64,000 nt of DNA from Salvia splendens (taxonomy: Eukaryota > Streptophyta > Magnoliopsida > Lamiales > Lamiaceae): contig NC_056037.1 of assembly GCF_004379255.2 (NCBI RefSeq), positions 17,618,902 through 17,682,901 of the forward strand, written 5' to 3'. The position numbers and the translations under genes were made by a program. Shown here one piece after another: positions 10,152-20,191 of this stretch; within the stretch, counting starts at the first letter, position 1; each line of letters begins with the position of its first letter. The notes beneath the pieces were generated by a model. The model was not told the origin of the DNA. It was given only the letters and a program-made list of their open reading frames with translations, and searched no databases.

Positions 10152-11204
10152 TCAGTGGCGGGAATCGGAGGATGCGGACGACGGCTTGTCGGAGTAGCCG
10201 TCGTGCTCCTCCTCTTCACCTTGAATCCGCGCAGGGATGTGGAACCCGGAGAAGAAAGGCGGGTGGTGGTCGACGGTCGGGTCGATCCAAGCACGGATTG
10301 AAGGCGTGTTACTGGACTGAAGGGGTCCCCTCTGTGAAATTGAAACCAATTGGCTGTGGCCAAGCATCTGCGGCGGCAGCGGCGGTGGCGCCGCGTTGTT
10401 GAAGAAGTATCCCGCGTCGGCGAATCGCTGGAGCCGGCTGAGATCCGCCGCCTGGTCAACCCAATTCACGCTGCCGCCGCCGCCTTCGAATCCAAATGGG
10501 GCGCCGCTAAATAGGATCTGGCGCGGCGGCGCCGCCTGGGCCTGGTGCAAGATTGGATCTTGGAGCGATTGCAGCGAGAGGCGGAGGTCCTGGGCGTGGC
10601 TGGGCTCGCCGCCGGCAGGGAAGAAGGACTTGATGGTGTCGGCGATGGCGTCGGAGTCGAGGGAGGGAGGGAGGAAGCTGGAAATTTGATTCTGGGAGGA
10701 GGTGGGCGGCTTAATTGACGAGGTAGGCGCGGTGGAATCGGGGTGGTGTTGCTTAAAGTCGGAGTCTTGGGAGGTGGGGGCGGCGGCGGTGGGGTGCCAG
10801 GAGGGGAGGTGGTCGAGCTCGTCGATGGAGGATTTCGCCTTCTTGATGAGCCAATCCACCGCCTTGCTGGGGCGGTCGTAGCCCAGGCGGTCTTGGACGT
10901 CGTAGAATTGGATGGCCGTGTGGGCGGCAAGGCGGACCCGCCGGTCCCTGGGGCCTTTTGCGGTGCAGACTTTGCTGTGGCGGTCTTTCCGGCCGGTGGC
11001 GCGGACAATGTGGCCGCCCTGCACCTCCACCACCTCCCCTACCGCCCTCTGCTGCTGCTGCTGGCGGCGGCTGCTGCTGCTGCTCTCCCGCAACCTCGCA
11101 TGCTCCTCCTCCTCCTCCTCCGGCGGCCGCTTCCTCGGTGGCGGCGGCGGGGGGTTGAAGTCTAGCCGGGCGGCGCCGCCGTAGAGGAGGTGGTGGAATT
11201 GCAC
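10152..11204 (-). CDS. TCP transcription factor, CIN/JAW class (TCP4-like), miR319 target
   Basis: A 350-residue single-exon protein. The TCP basic helix-loop-helix domain spans about residues 69-130: [18 protein letters not shown] (basic region), [19 protein letters not shown] (helix I), [19 protein letters not shown] (loop and helix II). The absence of an R domain and the presence of a miR319 site in the part encoding QRGPLQSS place it with JAW-TCPs (TCP2/3/4/10/24), nuclear regulators of leaf differentiation and jasmonate synthesis. The N-terminus carries proline, glutamate, serine and glutamine runs. The C-terminal [15 protein letters not shown] resembles the conserved end of TCP3/4-like proteins. 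The gene is GC-rich compared with its surroundings, which is usual for TCP genes. The start chosen is the first ATG in frame. Confidence 0.93.
   Translation of the reverse strand: MQFHHLLYGGAARLDFNPPPPPPRKRPPEEEEEEHARLRESSSSSRRQQQQQRAVGEVVEVQGGHIVRATGRKDRHSKVCTAKGPRDRRVRLAAHTAIQFYDVQDRLGYDRPSKAVDWLIKKAKSSIDELDHLPSWHPTAAAPTSQDSDFKQHHPDSTAPTSSIKPPTSSQNQISSFLPPSLDSDAIADTIKSFFPAGGEPSHAQDLRLSLQSLQDPILHQAQAAPPRQILFSGAPFGFEGGGGSVNWVDQAADLSRLQRFADAGYFFNNAAPPPLPPQMLGHSQLVSISQRGPLQSSNTPSIRAWIDPTVDHHPPFFSGFHIPARIQGEEEEHDGYSDKPSSASSDSRH
10312..10332 (-). promoter_or_regulatory. miR319 target site in TCP mRNA
   Basis: The mRNA-sense sequence contains GGGGACCCCTTCAGTCCAG, fully complementary to miR319 over the TTGGACTGAAGGG seed portion apart from the terminal base. 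It lies at the codons for RGPLQSS, the position used in JAW-type TCP genes. Post-transcriptional cleavage by miR319 is therefore expected from family knowledge. Confidence 0.88.
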
Positions 11205-11565
11205 ATTGGAGGAGTGCTCCGCTACATAATTGTGGTGGTTTTGGTCTTCTTGATTTGGATTTGGAATTGGGGAAAAATGAAGGTGATGATTCCTCTGAGG
11301 ATCCAGACTCAGAGCCTTGTGTTTTTCCTCTCAGCTTCACAAAAGCCTAACCCATCTTCAAATTTTGATGAATTCACAGCTTTACTATTCAAGAATCTGA
11401 GAAAAATCAAAACTTTCCTTCTCTCTCTCTATTATGCTATAAGAGGGCTAGATGGCAGTGAAGAGGGTGGCAGTGTTTGGGTCAGAAAGGAGATTAAAAG
11501 ATCTCTGCGATATTAACACTGCTGTTTTTGTACAACACATATACCAACTTAACAAACATAAAATA

Positions 11566-11566
<1 letters not shown>

Positions 11567-11629
<63 letters not shown>
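11567..11629. repeat. (TTA)n microsatellite, about 21 units
   Basis: Uninterrupted ATT/TTA repeats over about 63 bp, about 360 bp upstream of the TCP start codon. Likely to be polymorphic in length. Confidence 0.95.
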
Positions 11630-11631
<2 letters not shown>

Positions 11632-11848
11632 TGGCTACTTGTTTCAAAATTTCCCACTCAATTGCACTCTGTCCCATACCATTGGGTGGTTTCCAAGATT
11701 TTCCTCTTTTTCCTTTTTCACTTAATTAGGTTGGAGCCCTAATTTTTTAATTTGTGTGTGTGTGTGAAGGGTTGGATTAGAATTTAGATCCCTCCAAAAT
11801 GGCACCACAACCCCCCCCCCCCCCACCCCCCGCGAAAGCGACCTCTTA

Positions 11849-12448
11849 GGCTATCCATAATGGCGCCTAGCCGAGCGCCGGCGCTAGGCGGTCGCTAGGC
11901 GAACCATTGCAGCTTTCGAAAATCGCCGAGCGGTTTTTTCGGAATTAAAAATCGCCTAGCGCTAGGCGGTCGACGGACGCTGGGCGATCCGCTCGGCGCC
12001 ATTGCAGCGTCGGGATCGCCCAGCGCATCGCCCAGCGGTTTTTTTGTTTTTTTTTTAAATTTTCGAGACACTATATGTACGCGATTTGCCACCGAGTGAT
12101 TTTTTTTAAGTATTGTACTTTTTTTAATGTAATTTTTATTATTAATGTATTTTTTAAAATTTTAGTACTTTTTTAAATTTATTGTACTTTTTTAATTTAT
12201 TGTACTTTTTTTAAAATTAAAATAGTATTATTAATGTTTCCCGTATATGTCTCGTAAATTAAATTCCGTATATTGTGTTATTAGTGATGTGGCTATTGAT
12301 GTGGCTGGGCTATTTATGATATGGCTAGGCTATGGCTGGGCTATTTCTGATGTGGCAAGAGGATTTTTAGTATTGATGATGTGGCAGGAGGAGTTTGTGG
12401 CTGGGCTGTGGCTGGGCTATTGCTGGGCTATCACAACTGTGGATACCC
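11849..12448. mobile_element. Non-autonomous Harbinger element F, 600 bp
   Basis: Flanked by TTA at 11846-11848 and 12449-12451. Termini are GGCTATCCATAATGG at the left and the inverse CAACTGTGGATACCC at the right. No ORF is present. The GC-rich left end folds on itself: AATGGCGCC near 11860 pairs with GGCGCCATT near 11996. The interior is T-rich, and the 3' subterminal region repeats GATGTGGC and GGCTGGGCTAT. This 3' part is clearly shared with elements at 36432 and 55833, so it is a deletion derivative of the same group. Confidence 0.88.
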
Positions 12449-12641
12449 TTACTACAGCGTTACTTGTTTTCATTATAATTTTTCCTTTCTCTCTCTCTTG
12501 CTTCGCATAAAAGAAACAGCACAAATTTCCCTCAAATTTCTTCCTCCAACACTGTCATTTCTAGAGCTATATTGGCATCCTTCTTTAAATTTGGTCACAC
12601 TTTTTCCTTTTCCACCTTTTTTATACTTTCTTAGTCTCATA

Positions 12642-14786
12642 GGGTGTCCACTATAAGGCAGACACGCCTAATAACCCCGCCCCAGTTTTTGTCCATAGCC
12701 CCAATTTTGTTGTCCACAGCCCCAAAATTCTATTTCTGCCACTATAGTGGACACCTCCAAATGCCCCCAAATTTTATAATCAATTTTCATTTTATAATAT
12801 TTTTAGTTTCAATCAAGTGTAATTTAAATAATCGTAGTGTAAATAACTAGAAAACGAGGTAATTAGGGCCGAATATTCGTTGTATTGCAAACCTGTAAAA
12901 TTATACAACGAATAATTAAAATAAAATACAACTACAAAACTCCGCCACCGTCTACTCGGTGTCGGAGTCGGCTTCCTCGTCTTCGTCTTCTTCTTCTTCT
13001 TCTTCTTCTTCTTCTCCTCCTCCTCCTCTCTCGCTGCTGCCGGCCGCGGTATCCCCACGCGCATTATCAACCAACCCCAGTCGACTCTCAATCCGAGTGA
13101 TGAGCCTCTTGTAGACGTTCCTGACGTACGGGTCAGTTTCCCCTGCGTATGACCTGCATACATCTTGCAGTTGTTGCATCAACTGCACGTCTATGGTATT
13201 GGCCAATACCTCGTGGGGTTGCACCGTGGGCTGTGGGATTGGGGCGGGCTGGTGGATGCGCGATCCGGACGCGCCGACCGATAGGCGGGAGGCACTTCTA
13301 CCCCCTCTGGCGCTGCGGATAGAGGCCTGTTGTCCCATGGGCCATCGTCGCCTAGTGTGAGTATCGGCTGGCTCTTCGACTTGTTCGTCGGACTGCTCGA
13401 ACTCTTGTGAGCCGCTTCCACTGCTGTAGTCGCCGGCAAGGTTGTGCCTTGTGCGCTTTGGCCCAGGAGCTGTTCCCACCTCGTACGCCACGATCGACCT
13501 GAATTTCGGACAATCCGCGAGGACAAGATACTCTTCCCACAAGGTGAACTTCGGCCAGCCCTCCGTGTGGTATTGGCCCTCAGACAGGTTCTTAACATCT
13601 GCTGCGCTGCGGCCACTCTCAGCGCGGCGAAGGTTGTTCTTGTATATGGACGCGAACCGCTTGGTCGCATGGAGATTCCTACCCCACTTTTTCCGGAGCT
13701 GTTCTGGGTCGCGCCTCTCGGCGCCGTCGGGTTTGAACTCCTCGTATGCAAACATGACGCGCCTCCAAAAGCTCCCCTCTGCCTGATCTGTGCCTACCAT
13801 GGGGTCCGAAGTGATAGCATCCCAAGCCTTAGCCACGACAATGCTCTCATCTTTTGTGTATTGCTTGCCCCGGTTGGACCCAGAACCAGAGCCACCGCTA
13901 CCGCCAGTGCCACTGCCCTCGCCACTCGGAATGCCGACCCCGCTGCCCGTGCGCCCACCGACGTGGCCGGTGCCACGACTGCCGCCTCCGCCCCGGGTCG
14001 GAACGGGCGTTTCCACCCGTGCTGTCGGCGTATCTGGGATGCCAGAACTGAGCAGACCCATCATAGTATCAAATGCGTCTTGATCTGCTTCGGTGAACGG
14101 AGATTGGCTGGCTTGGAAAGGGGAACCCGGACGCGGCTGGTGAAGCGCGTCTAGGTTGGGTCTGTAATCTCCAAATGCGGAACGACTCAGATTCCGCTGT
14201 AAAGGTGGCGGAGTTGGAGAAGACCTCCACGACTGAGATGGAGAAAGGGGTGGACTCGATGCCCACGGTGGGGGAGATTGATTCCACCTCCAATGCTGGG
14301 ACGGAGGCGCATATTCGCCAAAGCCCGACGGCTGAGAAGCATATCCGCCAAAACCCGATGGCTGCGAAGGATAGGTCGAGGGGTTTGATGGATTGCTGCC
14401 ATATCCCGATTCCTGATAGTCGGGTGATTCGTCGTCTCCTCGGTGCATTTTTTAGAGAGTGGTTGTGTAGATAGTGAGTGGATGGATTTTGTGAAAATGG
14501 TGAAAAATAGGTGGTGGGGAGTGGTATTTATAGAGGAAAAAAATAAAAAAAATTTAAAATCGCGCCGCATGCGCCACGGCGGATGTCCGCACTATAGTCG
14601 CCGCGCCTATAGGCGCGGCTATGTCCCCCCGCCGCGTCCTTGCCCCGCACCCGGCGATCGCCCGTCCGCCCACCCTCGCCACGTCCGCCGCGTTCGCCCT
14701 TGGGGCGGACAACCTCGCCACTATAGTCCGCCCGCTGACCGCCCACCCTCGCGGCTATAGCCGCGTCCACTCCATAGTGGACACTC
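12642..14786 (-). mobile_element. Harbinger element E carrying intact ORF1 only
   Basis: Termini are GGGTGTCCACTATA (12642) and the inverse of GAGTGTCCACTATG (ending 14786). Flanks are ATA on the left and TTA on the right, an imperfect TWA duplication. The only gene is ORF1 (12952-14448, minus). The remaining 340 bp at the 5' end and 310 bp at the 3' end have no transposase similarity. The left end has a 114-bp foldback (12642-12755) and a TTCGTTGTATTG/TACAACGAA palindrome at 12877-12912. The right end is GC-rich and repeats the CTATAG motif about six times between 14582 and 14786. Confidence 0.8.
12952..14448 (-). CDS. Intact Harbinger ORF1 protein (Myb/SANT-like), 498 aa
   Basis: The reading frame is uninterrupted from ATG 14448 to stop 12952. 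The first ~190 residues are low-complexity, rich in Ser, Pro, Gly and Gln. A SANT/Myb-like trihelix follows at about 197-275: KQYTKDESIVVAKAWDAIT, GSFWRRVMFAYEEF, PEQLRKKWGRNLHATKRFASI. Then come a conserved WPKFTLWEEYLVLADCPKF block and PKRTRHNLAGDYSSGSGS. The tail is strongly acidic (poly-Glu encoded by a CTT microsatellite at about 12980-13014 on the plus strand). ORF1 proteins of plant PIF/Harbinger elements assist the transposase in the nucleus, probably by binding termini. With no ORF2 in the element, any activity would have to be in trans. Confidence 0.8.
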   Translation of the reverse strand: MHRGDDESPDYQESGYGSNPSNPSTYPSQPSGFGGYASQPSGFGEYAPPSQHWRWNQSPPPWASSPPLSPSQSWRSSPTPPPLQRNLSRSAFGDYRPNLDALHQPRPGSPFQASQSPFTEADQDAFDTMMGLLSSGIPDTPTARVETPVPTRGGGGSRGTGHVGGRTGSGVGIPSGEGSGTGGSGGSGSGSNRGKQYTKDESIVVAKAWDAITSDPMVGTDQAEGSFWRRVMFAYEEFKPDGAERRDPEQLRKKWGRNLHATKRFASIYKNNLRRAESGRSAADVKNLSEGQYHTEGWPKFTLWEEYLVLADCPKFRSIVAYEVGTAPGPKRTRHNLAGDYSSGSGSQEFEQSDEQVEEPADTHTRRRWPMGQQASIRSARGGRSASRLSVGASGSRIHQPAPIPQPTVQPHEVLANTIDVQLMQQLQDVCRSYAGETDPYVRNVYKRLITRIESRLGLVDNARGDTAAGSSERGGGGEEEEEEEEEDEDEEADSDTE

Positions 14787-14895
14787 TTATTTATCGTCTC
14801 AATTGTACTCTGTACTCATTTTAAAAAATTATTTGATTTTGTGAATAAAAATGGAGAAATAAATGAGTTAGTGGAAAGCGGACCGCACTTTTACG

Positions 14896-15146
14896 TACTC
14901 CCTACGTCCCATAATAGGAGTCTTGTTTTGCCATATGGGTTCATCCCACAATAAGAGTCCTATTTCACTTTTACTATAAATAGTAAGTAGGTCTCACATT
15001 CCACCAACTTATTTCACTCACATTTTATTATAAAACGAATACTATATATAAGTGGAACACATATTCCACTAACTTATTCAATCAACTATTCTTTACACTA
15101 AACCCGCATAACTAAATATGACTCCTATTGCGAGATGGTGGTAGTA
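14896..15146. mobile_element. Stowaway-like MITE
   Basis: Starts TACTCCCTACGTCCCATAAT and ends GAGATGGTGGTAGTA, with inverted AATAGGAGTC/GACTCCTATT just inside both ends. Non-coding. A further CGGAGGGAGTA terminus at about 15284-15294 suggests a second, degraded copy beside it. Confidence 0.65.
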
Positions 15147-15778
15147 TTGATTTTATAATAGAATGTGACTATAATGAGTTGGGTGAATGGTGGGTTAGCA
15201 GTTCGCTTACTAAAATGAAAAAAAAACAAATGAGATTTTAAATCGCAGATATTTGAAAATAGCAAAACATGAGACATTATTTCACGGAGGGAGTAATTGA
15301 TAATAAAACAATAAATTTCAATTTATAAATTGAACTAATTTCAAAAAGTGTTATATGTTGATTTTGAATTTTTGTAGAGTGTGGGGAGTCATGAAAATAA
15401 ATTAGATATGGAATTAATTTGTGGAGCTATGTTGTGTTAGGGCACCCGCAACGCGTTTCGCGGGTGTCCCTTATCTCGTCCCCCCGGGATGAGACGGCCG
15501 CGGGACGCGTTGCAGTGTACCGTATCGTCCCCAGCCCGCCGAGACGCTCGACCCACCGAGACGGCGCGCGATCTGTCTCGTCACGCGCTTGCGCGACGTG
15601 GCCTGCTCCGGCGCTATGCGTGTCGCCCACTCGCCGGCCGACGAGTGGGCGTCGTCACGCTAATTTAATAAATCAATTTTTTTTTAAATTTGAATCTAAT
15701 AAAAAAAATTGAAACGGACATATGACCGTTCAACGGTAATTTTCAAATTTTATTATTATTATTTTTTTCTTTTTTATG

Positions 15779-15790
15779 CTATAAATACTC
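15779..15790 (+). promoter_or_regulatory. TATA box of Harbinger transposase gene
   Basis: CTATAAATACTC lies about 120 bp before the transposase ATG at 15901, and the intervening leader is CT-rich as in expressed plant genes. No other TATA element is as close. Confidence 0.6.
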
Positions 15791-15900
15791 CTTTTTCACA
15801 CTCACAAACACACATCTATTCTTCTCAAATCATCTCTCTTTCCTCTCCAATTTTCATCTCAAATCATCTCTTTTATTCTTCTACCAAAGTTAATCCATTC

Positions 15901-17154
15901 ATGGATCCATTTGAGCAAATGCGTCGAATAATGGAAGAATCACTTGAAGAAGATCGACGTAGGGAGGCGGAGGAAGCCGCGCCACCCCAAAGACGATTTC
16001 GGACTTACATCCATCGTAACCGGGAGGAAGCCGCCGCAAGGTTAGTACGTGACTACTTTTGTGATAACCCGGTATGGGGAGATACCTACTTCCGTCGCCG
16101 TTTCCGCATGCGGCGACCGCTATTTCTCCAAATCGCAAATACATTGGCAGCTCGGGAAGAGTTCTTCCAAGAAGGGTTCGACGTCGTCGGCCGTCCCAGC
16201 CACACGACGCTGCAAAAATGTACTGCAGCAATCCGTCAGCTTGCGACTGGACAAACGGCAGATATGTTCGACGAATACCTCCACATTGGAGAAAGCACTG
16301 GGAGAATGTGCTTGATGCAATTCTGCAAAGGCGTCCGGGCAACCTTCACCGACGAATTTCTCCGGAAGCTAAGCACGGAAGATTGTCAGTTTCTGTTCCA
16401 CCTTCACGAAGAAGTGCACGGATTCCCCGGGATGCTTGGCAGCGTCGATTGCATGCATTGGCAATGGAAGAATTGCCCTGTGGCGTGGAGGGGGTCATAC
16501 ACGAGCGGCCACAAAGGCACCCACCCCACCGTTATACTCGAGGCCGTTGCCGACTACCGGCTATGGATTTGGCATGTGTACTTCGGGGTCCCCGGATCGA
16601 ACAACGACGTCAACGTGCTCAACCAATCCGACCTCTTCGCCGAAGTTTTGGATGGTAAAGCGCCGGCCATCAACTTCATCGCTAACAACCGGCGGTATAA
16701 AATGGGGTACTATCTTGCCGACGGTATCTACCCAAAGTGGCCAACCTTCGTGAAGACGTTCAACAGGCCGGTGAACGAAAAGCAGGCTCTTTTTGCTTAG
16801 AAGCAGGAGGCTGCTCGCAAGGATGTGGAGAGGGCGTTCGGGGTTCTCCAAGCGCGCTTCAACATTATCAAAGCCCTGGCTCGTACGTGGTTCATGGAGA
16901 GTATGGTCGACATCATGTATACGTGCATAATCTTGGACAACATGATTGTCGCCGACGAAGGACCCGAGGCGGGAAATTGGTTCGACCCAGAAACTCTCGG
17001 AAGCTCTACCGCAAGTAGTCCGCCTCGCAGTGGAGTGCATCCGTCTTTGCAAGATCGGTTGTCTATTCGGGTAAGGACACGTGATTCTACCGCCCACGCC
17101 CAACTCCAAGATGATCTAATGGAGCACATTTGGGCAAAATTTTGCAACCGGTAG
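15901..17154 (+). pseudogene. Harbinger DDE transposase, near-intact with one nonsense codon
   Basis: From ATG 15901 the frame is open for 299 codons, meets a single TAG at 16798, and continues open in the same frame to a natural stop at 17152, for a total of 417 codons. The helix-turn-helix region (RRFRMRRPLFLQIANTL) is followed by the DDE_Tnp_4 catalytic core: D183 in GMLGSVDCMHWQW, D236 in GSNNDVNVLNQSDLF, E310 in KDVERAFGVLQARF. The catalytic triad is complete, but E310 lies just beyond the stop, so the truncated product would lack it. The stop replaces a codon that is likely Gln in the family (FAxKQEA). Otherwise conservation is excellent, which points to recent inactivation. ATG 15901 was chosen because the upstream 64 codons are low-complexity leader. 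Confidence 0.85.
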
Positions 17155-17529
17155 ACGCACATGATCTTTCTTCTGCTTCTTTGCGCTTTGAGATTTTGAA
17201 TTTAGAAAGAGTGAGCGGAAGAAATTAAATTATGTATTTTTAAATTTTTTAGGATTTTTAATTATGTTTTTTTTTTAATTTTTAAGAATTTTAAATTGTA
17301 ATTTTATTTTATTTAATGAAGTGCGTTTTTATTAATTGAATTTGTTGAAAATAAAAATAAAAAATGAAATTGAATGAATAGTTAAGGATGAGATAAGGGA
17401 CGGATAAGAGATGGAGGGTTGCAGGTTCTGTCTCTTGGTTAAAAGATGGAGTGAAAAATATAGTGAGACTCATGAATAGTTAAGGGATGAGACGGTTAAG
17501 AGACGGATAAGAGATCGTTGCAGATGGCT

Positions 17530-18167
17530 ATAGCATCTGACTTTTATTATTGTTGGAGTTATTGTTGGCATCTTGGACAGGCATGTCCGCTTTTTTCAGT
17601 CACAGTACAATCATTTTCAGTAAAACCAGTGTACTTATGATCGATAAATTTCTTTCAACATTTCTTCCTAAAAAGAACTCCTAATTGATTTTTACTAATG
17701 TAAACGAATTTTCAAATTTTTAGAGCTTTCCTATTGTCTTTTTAAAAGCACCTCACTTTTATGTCCTAAATATTTATACTATGGTCAGGTGCAAATATGG
17801 CTTTGTGTCCTTGTAGAGAACATCGTGTGAGCCTTTCTACATATATAGTCCCTAACTTGAACCACTCGACCAATTCTTTTGTAGATTATCGACTATACTA
17901 ATGAATTTGGCAACGTCTGTCTGGACACGAGCCCAATGTTTGTGAAGATGGTCCCAATCACGCTCCCAATCATAGTTTAGTTTAGTTTTTTTTTGCATTG
18001 TATATGGAAGCAATTTTCTCTAAAAATACCCTGATGCTCTGCTGATTTCCTATCATCGGATCATCAGAAACATCGATGAGTACATCATAAGCACATTCGT
18101 CTCTTTTTGACCGTACATTTTTCGTTCTTTGAATCGAACTTTTCCCTTGCCATCTCCGTCGCTTTCG
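17530..18167. other. Intergenic, no gene seen
   Basis: AT-rich sequence without recognised coding potential or repeats. Confidence 0.4.
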
Positions 18168-18170
18168 AAG

Positions 18171-18363
18171 CAGGGGTTTGGATCCCCTGTTGTGGCTCCA
18201 AGTACAGCAGGGGCTGCTGTTACACACAACAGTTTTTTTAAATAAAAAGAAATTAATATTTTATATAATATTTTAGTATTATTATTTATTATTAAACAAA
18301 ATGTTGTGTGTAACAGCAGCCCTTGCCGTGCTTGGAGCCACAATAGGGGATCCAAATCCTTTG
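18171..18363. repeat. Long foldback (hairpin) element
   Basis: Arms of roughly 65-70 bp (18171-18240 and 18295-18363) are inverted copies, for example TTGTGGCTCCAAG and CTTGGAGCCACAA, and GCTGCTGTTACACACAACA and TGTTGTGTGTAACAGCAGC. They are separated by an AT-rich loop of about 55 bp. AAG flanks both sides (18168-18170 and 18364-18366). This is consistent with a foldback MITE; superfamily not determined. Confidence 0.8.
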
Positions 18364-18794
18364 AAGCAGATCCAACCTTTGGAGAAGATGGTTGCATTGG
18401 AGGTGATGTGACCTTATTTAAAATTTTGTAGTCATCTATCTACATGTATTCCGTACCCAGTATCCGGTGTGCCTATTGTGCCATTTGCATTTGCGCCACG
18501 TTCCAAGTACTGTAATCTTGGATCCTAACTCAAAGTACGAGCTTATGCGACAATATTCGTCTCCGAATTTGGATTGAGTGGCCTCTGACACAGGAATTCA
18601 TTTTAAATGAATAAAGGAAAACTGAGAAAGAATATTTGAGAGGGATGATTCTAAACTTGTGGTGTGAAAATAATTTACCTCCTTCATCCGTCAATACTTA
18701 TTACTAGTTTCACTTTCGATTCGTCCGACAATACTTGTCAAACCTACTTTTTACTACTTTTGGTAAGTGATGAGCCATATTTCGTGCATTGGTT

Positions 18795-19250
18795 ACTGGT
18801 CAGTTTGACGTGCTTTCACGGGTATTATGCGCCAAAAGTTGCTAATTGTGCAAGAAAATAGAAGAAACGATGATGAAGAGGTGTCAAGAGGAAAACATGC
18901 GAAAATGGAGAAAAGTGGCCCAAACTGGCCTGAAGGAGACACGAGTATGAGGGCAACCAAGAGGAAGGACGAGCTTCTAAAAGGGCACAAATGTCAAATC
19001 AGAGAAGATCGACCCTAGGGATTGAATTGGAGCCGCACTATAAAAGAAGAAATGAAGATGAAGAAAAAGGTTATCACCATGCTTTAGGAGGCTCTATTTT
19101 AAGGCTTTCAGTTCTCAAGTTTGGAGTTCTCTTAGATAGCTTAGTTTGTGCTCAACTTGTATCCACTTTACCTTCAATTTTTTGTCGTTATTCAACCTGC
19201 ATCAAGCCAGTTTGCCTCAAGTATAACAATATCTCTACGCTCTCGTAAAT
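18795..19250 (+). repeat. Possible solo LTR or LTR fragment
   Basis: The segment looks like a plant LTR: GTCAGTTTGACGTGCTTTCACGGG near its start, a TATA-like CACTATAAAAGAAG at about 19036-19049 and a T-rich end. No second LTR, primer-binding site or target duplication was found, so the call is tentative. Open frames inside have no domain. Confidence 0.3.
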
Positions 19251-19312
19251 GAGTTAATTAATCAACCTTACTTTTAGATTTCCTAGTTATTGCCAAATGG
19301 CGCAATATATTA

Positions 19313-19538
19313 TACTCCTTCCTTTCCACAAGGATATACACTTTTAGTTGAGCACAAATTTAAATGCACAATTGGTAAAGTAAGAGAGAGTTAGAAAGAA
19401 AATTTAATTAAAGTATTGTTCGTGGAAAATGAGTCTCACCTCATTAGAGAGAATTTTTTTTTAAAATTAGAAAGTGCACATTCGTGTGAGATGAACTAAA
19501 AAGGAAAGAGTGCATATTCTTATAGAATGGAGGGAGTA
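19313..19538. mobile_element. Stowaway-like MITE
   Basis: Left end TACTCCTTCCTTTCCACAAG and right end ATAGAATGGAGGGAGTA are imperfect inverted repeats, with ATATACACTTTT/AGAGTGCATAT inside. Non-coding. Confidence 0.6.
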
Positions 19539-19539
19539 G

Positions 19540-20190
19540 TATTTATTTGCTATTGTAGGGTTTCTTTTTCTTGCAATTTATGGTACACCGCTTTCAAATT
19601 CTCAAAAATTGCTTCATGCCCTGACCATCACCTTCTACTTTCATTACTGAGTCAGTTGATTTGACATATACAAACTTCGCTACGATTTTGATATTTACAT
19701 GATTTTTAAATAACATTAACCAATGTATAACTAATCTTAAATGTGTTGCTAGAGAACACGAATTTAGTTCACTATAAGAATGATTTTATTTTGTTATAAG
19801 AGCGATTTAATTCACTATAATTTGCAGTAAAGTATTTACTCCGTGAAATATTTAGTTCATTATAATGAAGTTTTAGTTCATTCCATGTTTTCAAATTCGT
19901 ATTGTAAACTAAAACACTTTTATAATGAACTAAATCAGTCATGCAATGAACGAATTTTCAAATTCGTATTGCCCTATATTAATACTTTTGTTTTAAATAT
20001 ATTGATTTTAAAGTTAGAATTGCCGTGTACACGCCATCTTGGCATCGTGCATACAAAATTACTACATAGTTTTGTGTTTCAAACTAATTCATTTATTTTT
20101 AAGTTGCTTCGATTTTACCAAAAAAAATGAAAACATGAAAAAATATAACAAAATACTAGTATAACAAATGCTTGAAAACAATATTTGTAA
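19540..20190. other. AT-rich intergenic
   Basis: Contains short repeated motifs TTTAGTTCATTATAATG and TAATGAACTAAA, but no gene. Confidence 0.35.
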
Positions 20191-20191
20191 C

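Larger units (their letters stand above)
15440..17529 (+). mobile_element. Harbinger element B carrying ORF2 (transposase) only
   Basis: The left end GGGCACCCGCAACGCG at 15440 is preceded by TTA. The right end is the inverse of AGCCATCTGCAACG, ending near 17529 and followed by ATA, so the termini are imperfect inverted repeats with the GCAACG core intact. The 2.1-kb element holds one gene, a transposase at 15901-17154 with a TATA box upstream. No Myb-type ORF1 is encoded on either strand. The left end folds (GCAACGCG at 15448 with CGCGTTGC at 15506). Confidence 0.75.

Noticed and set aside
10055..11340. Multiple long proline-, alanine- or leucine-rich open frames around the TCP gene on both strands
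   Set aside because: They are overlapping frames of GC-rich low-complexity coding sequence; only the frame with the TCP domain is supported.
12642..12755. A separate MITE lying at the left end of element E
   Set aside because: The right arm lacks a TWA target site (TCC follows), and the same arrangement occurs at 3722, so it is better explained as the element's own terminal foldback.
18053..18397. Open frames across the foldback at 18171-18363
   Set aside because: They read through inverted-repeat DNA with no domain.
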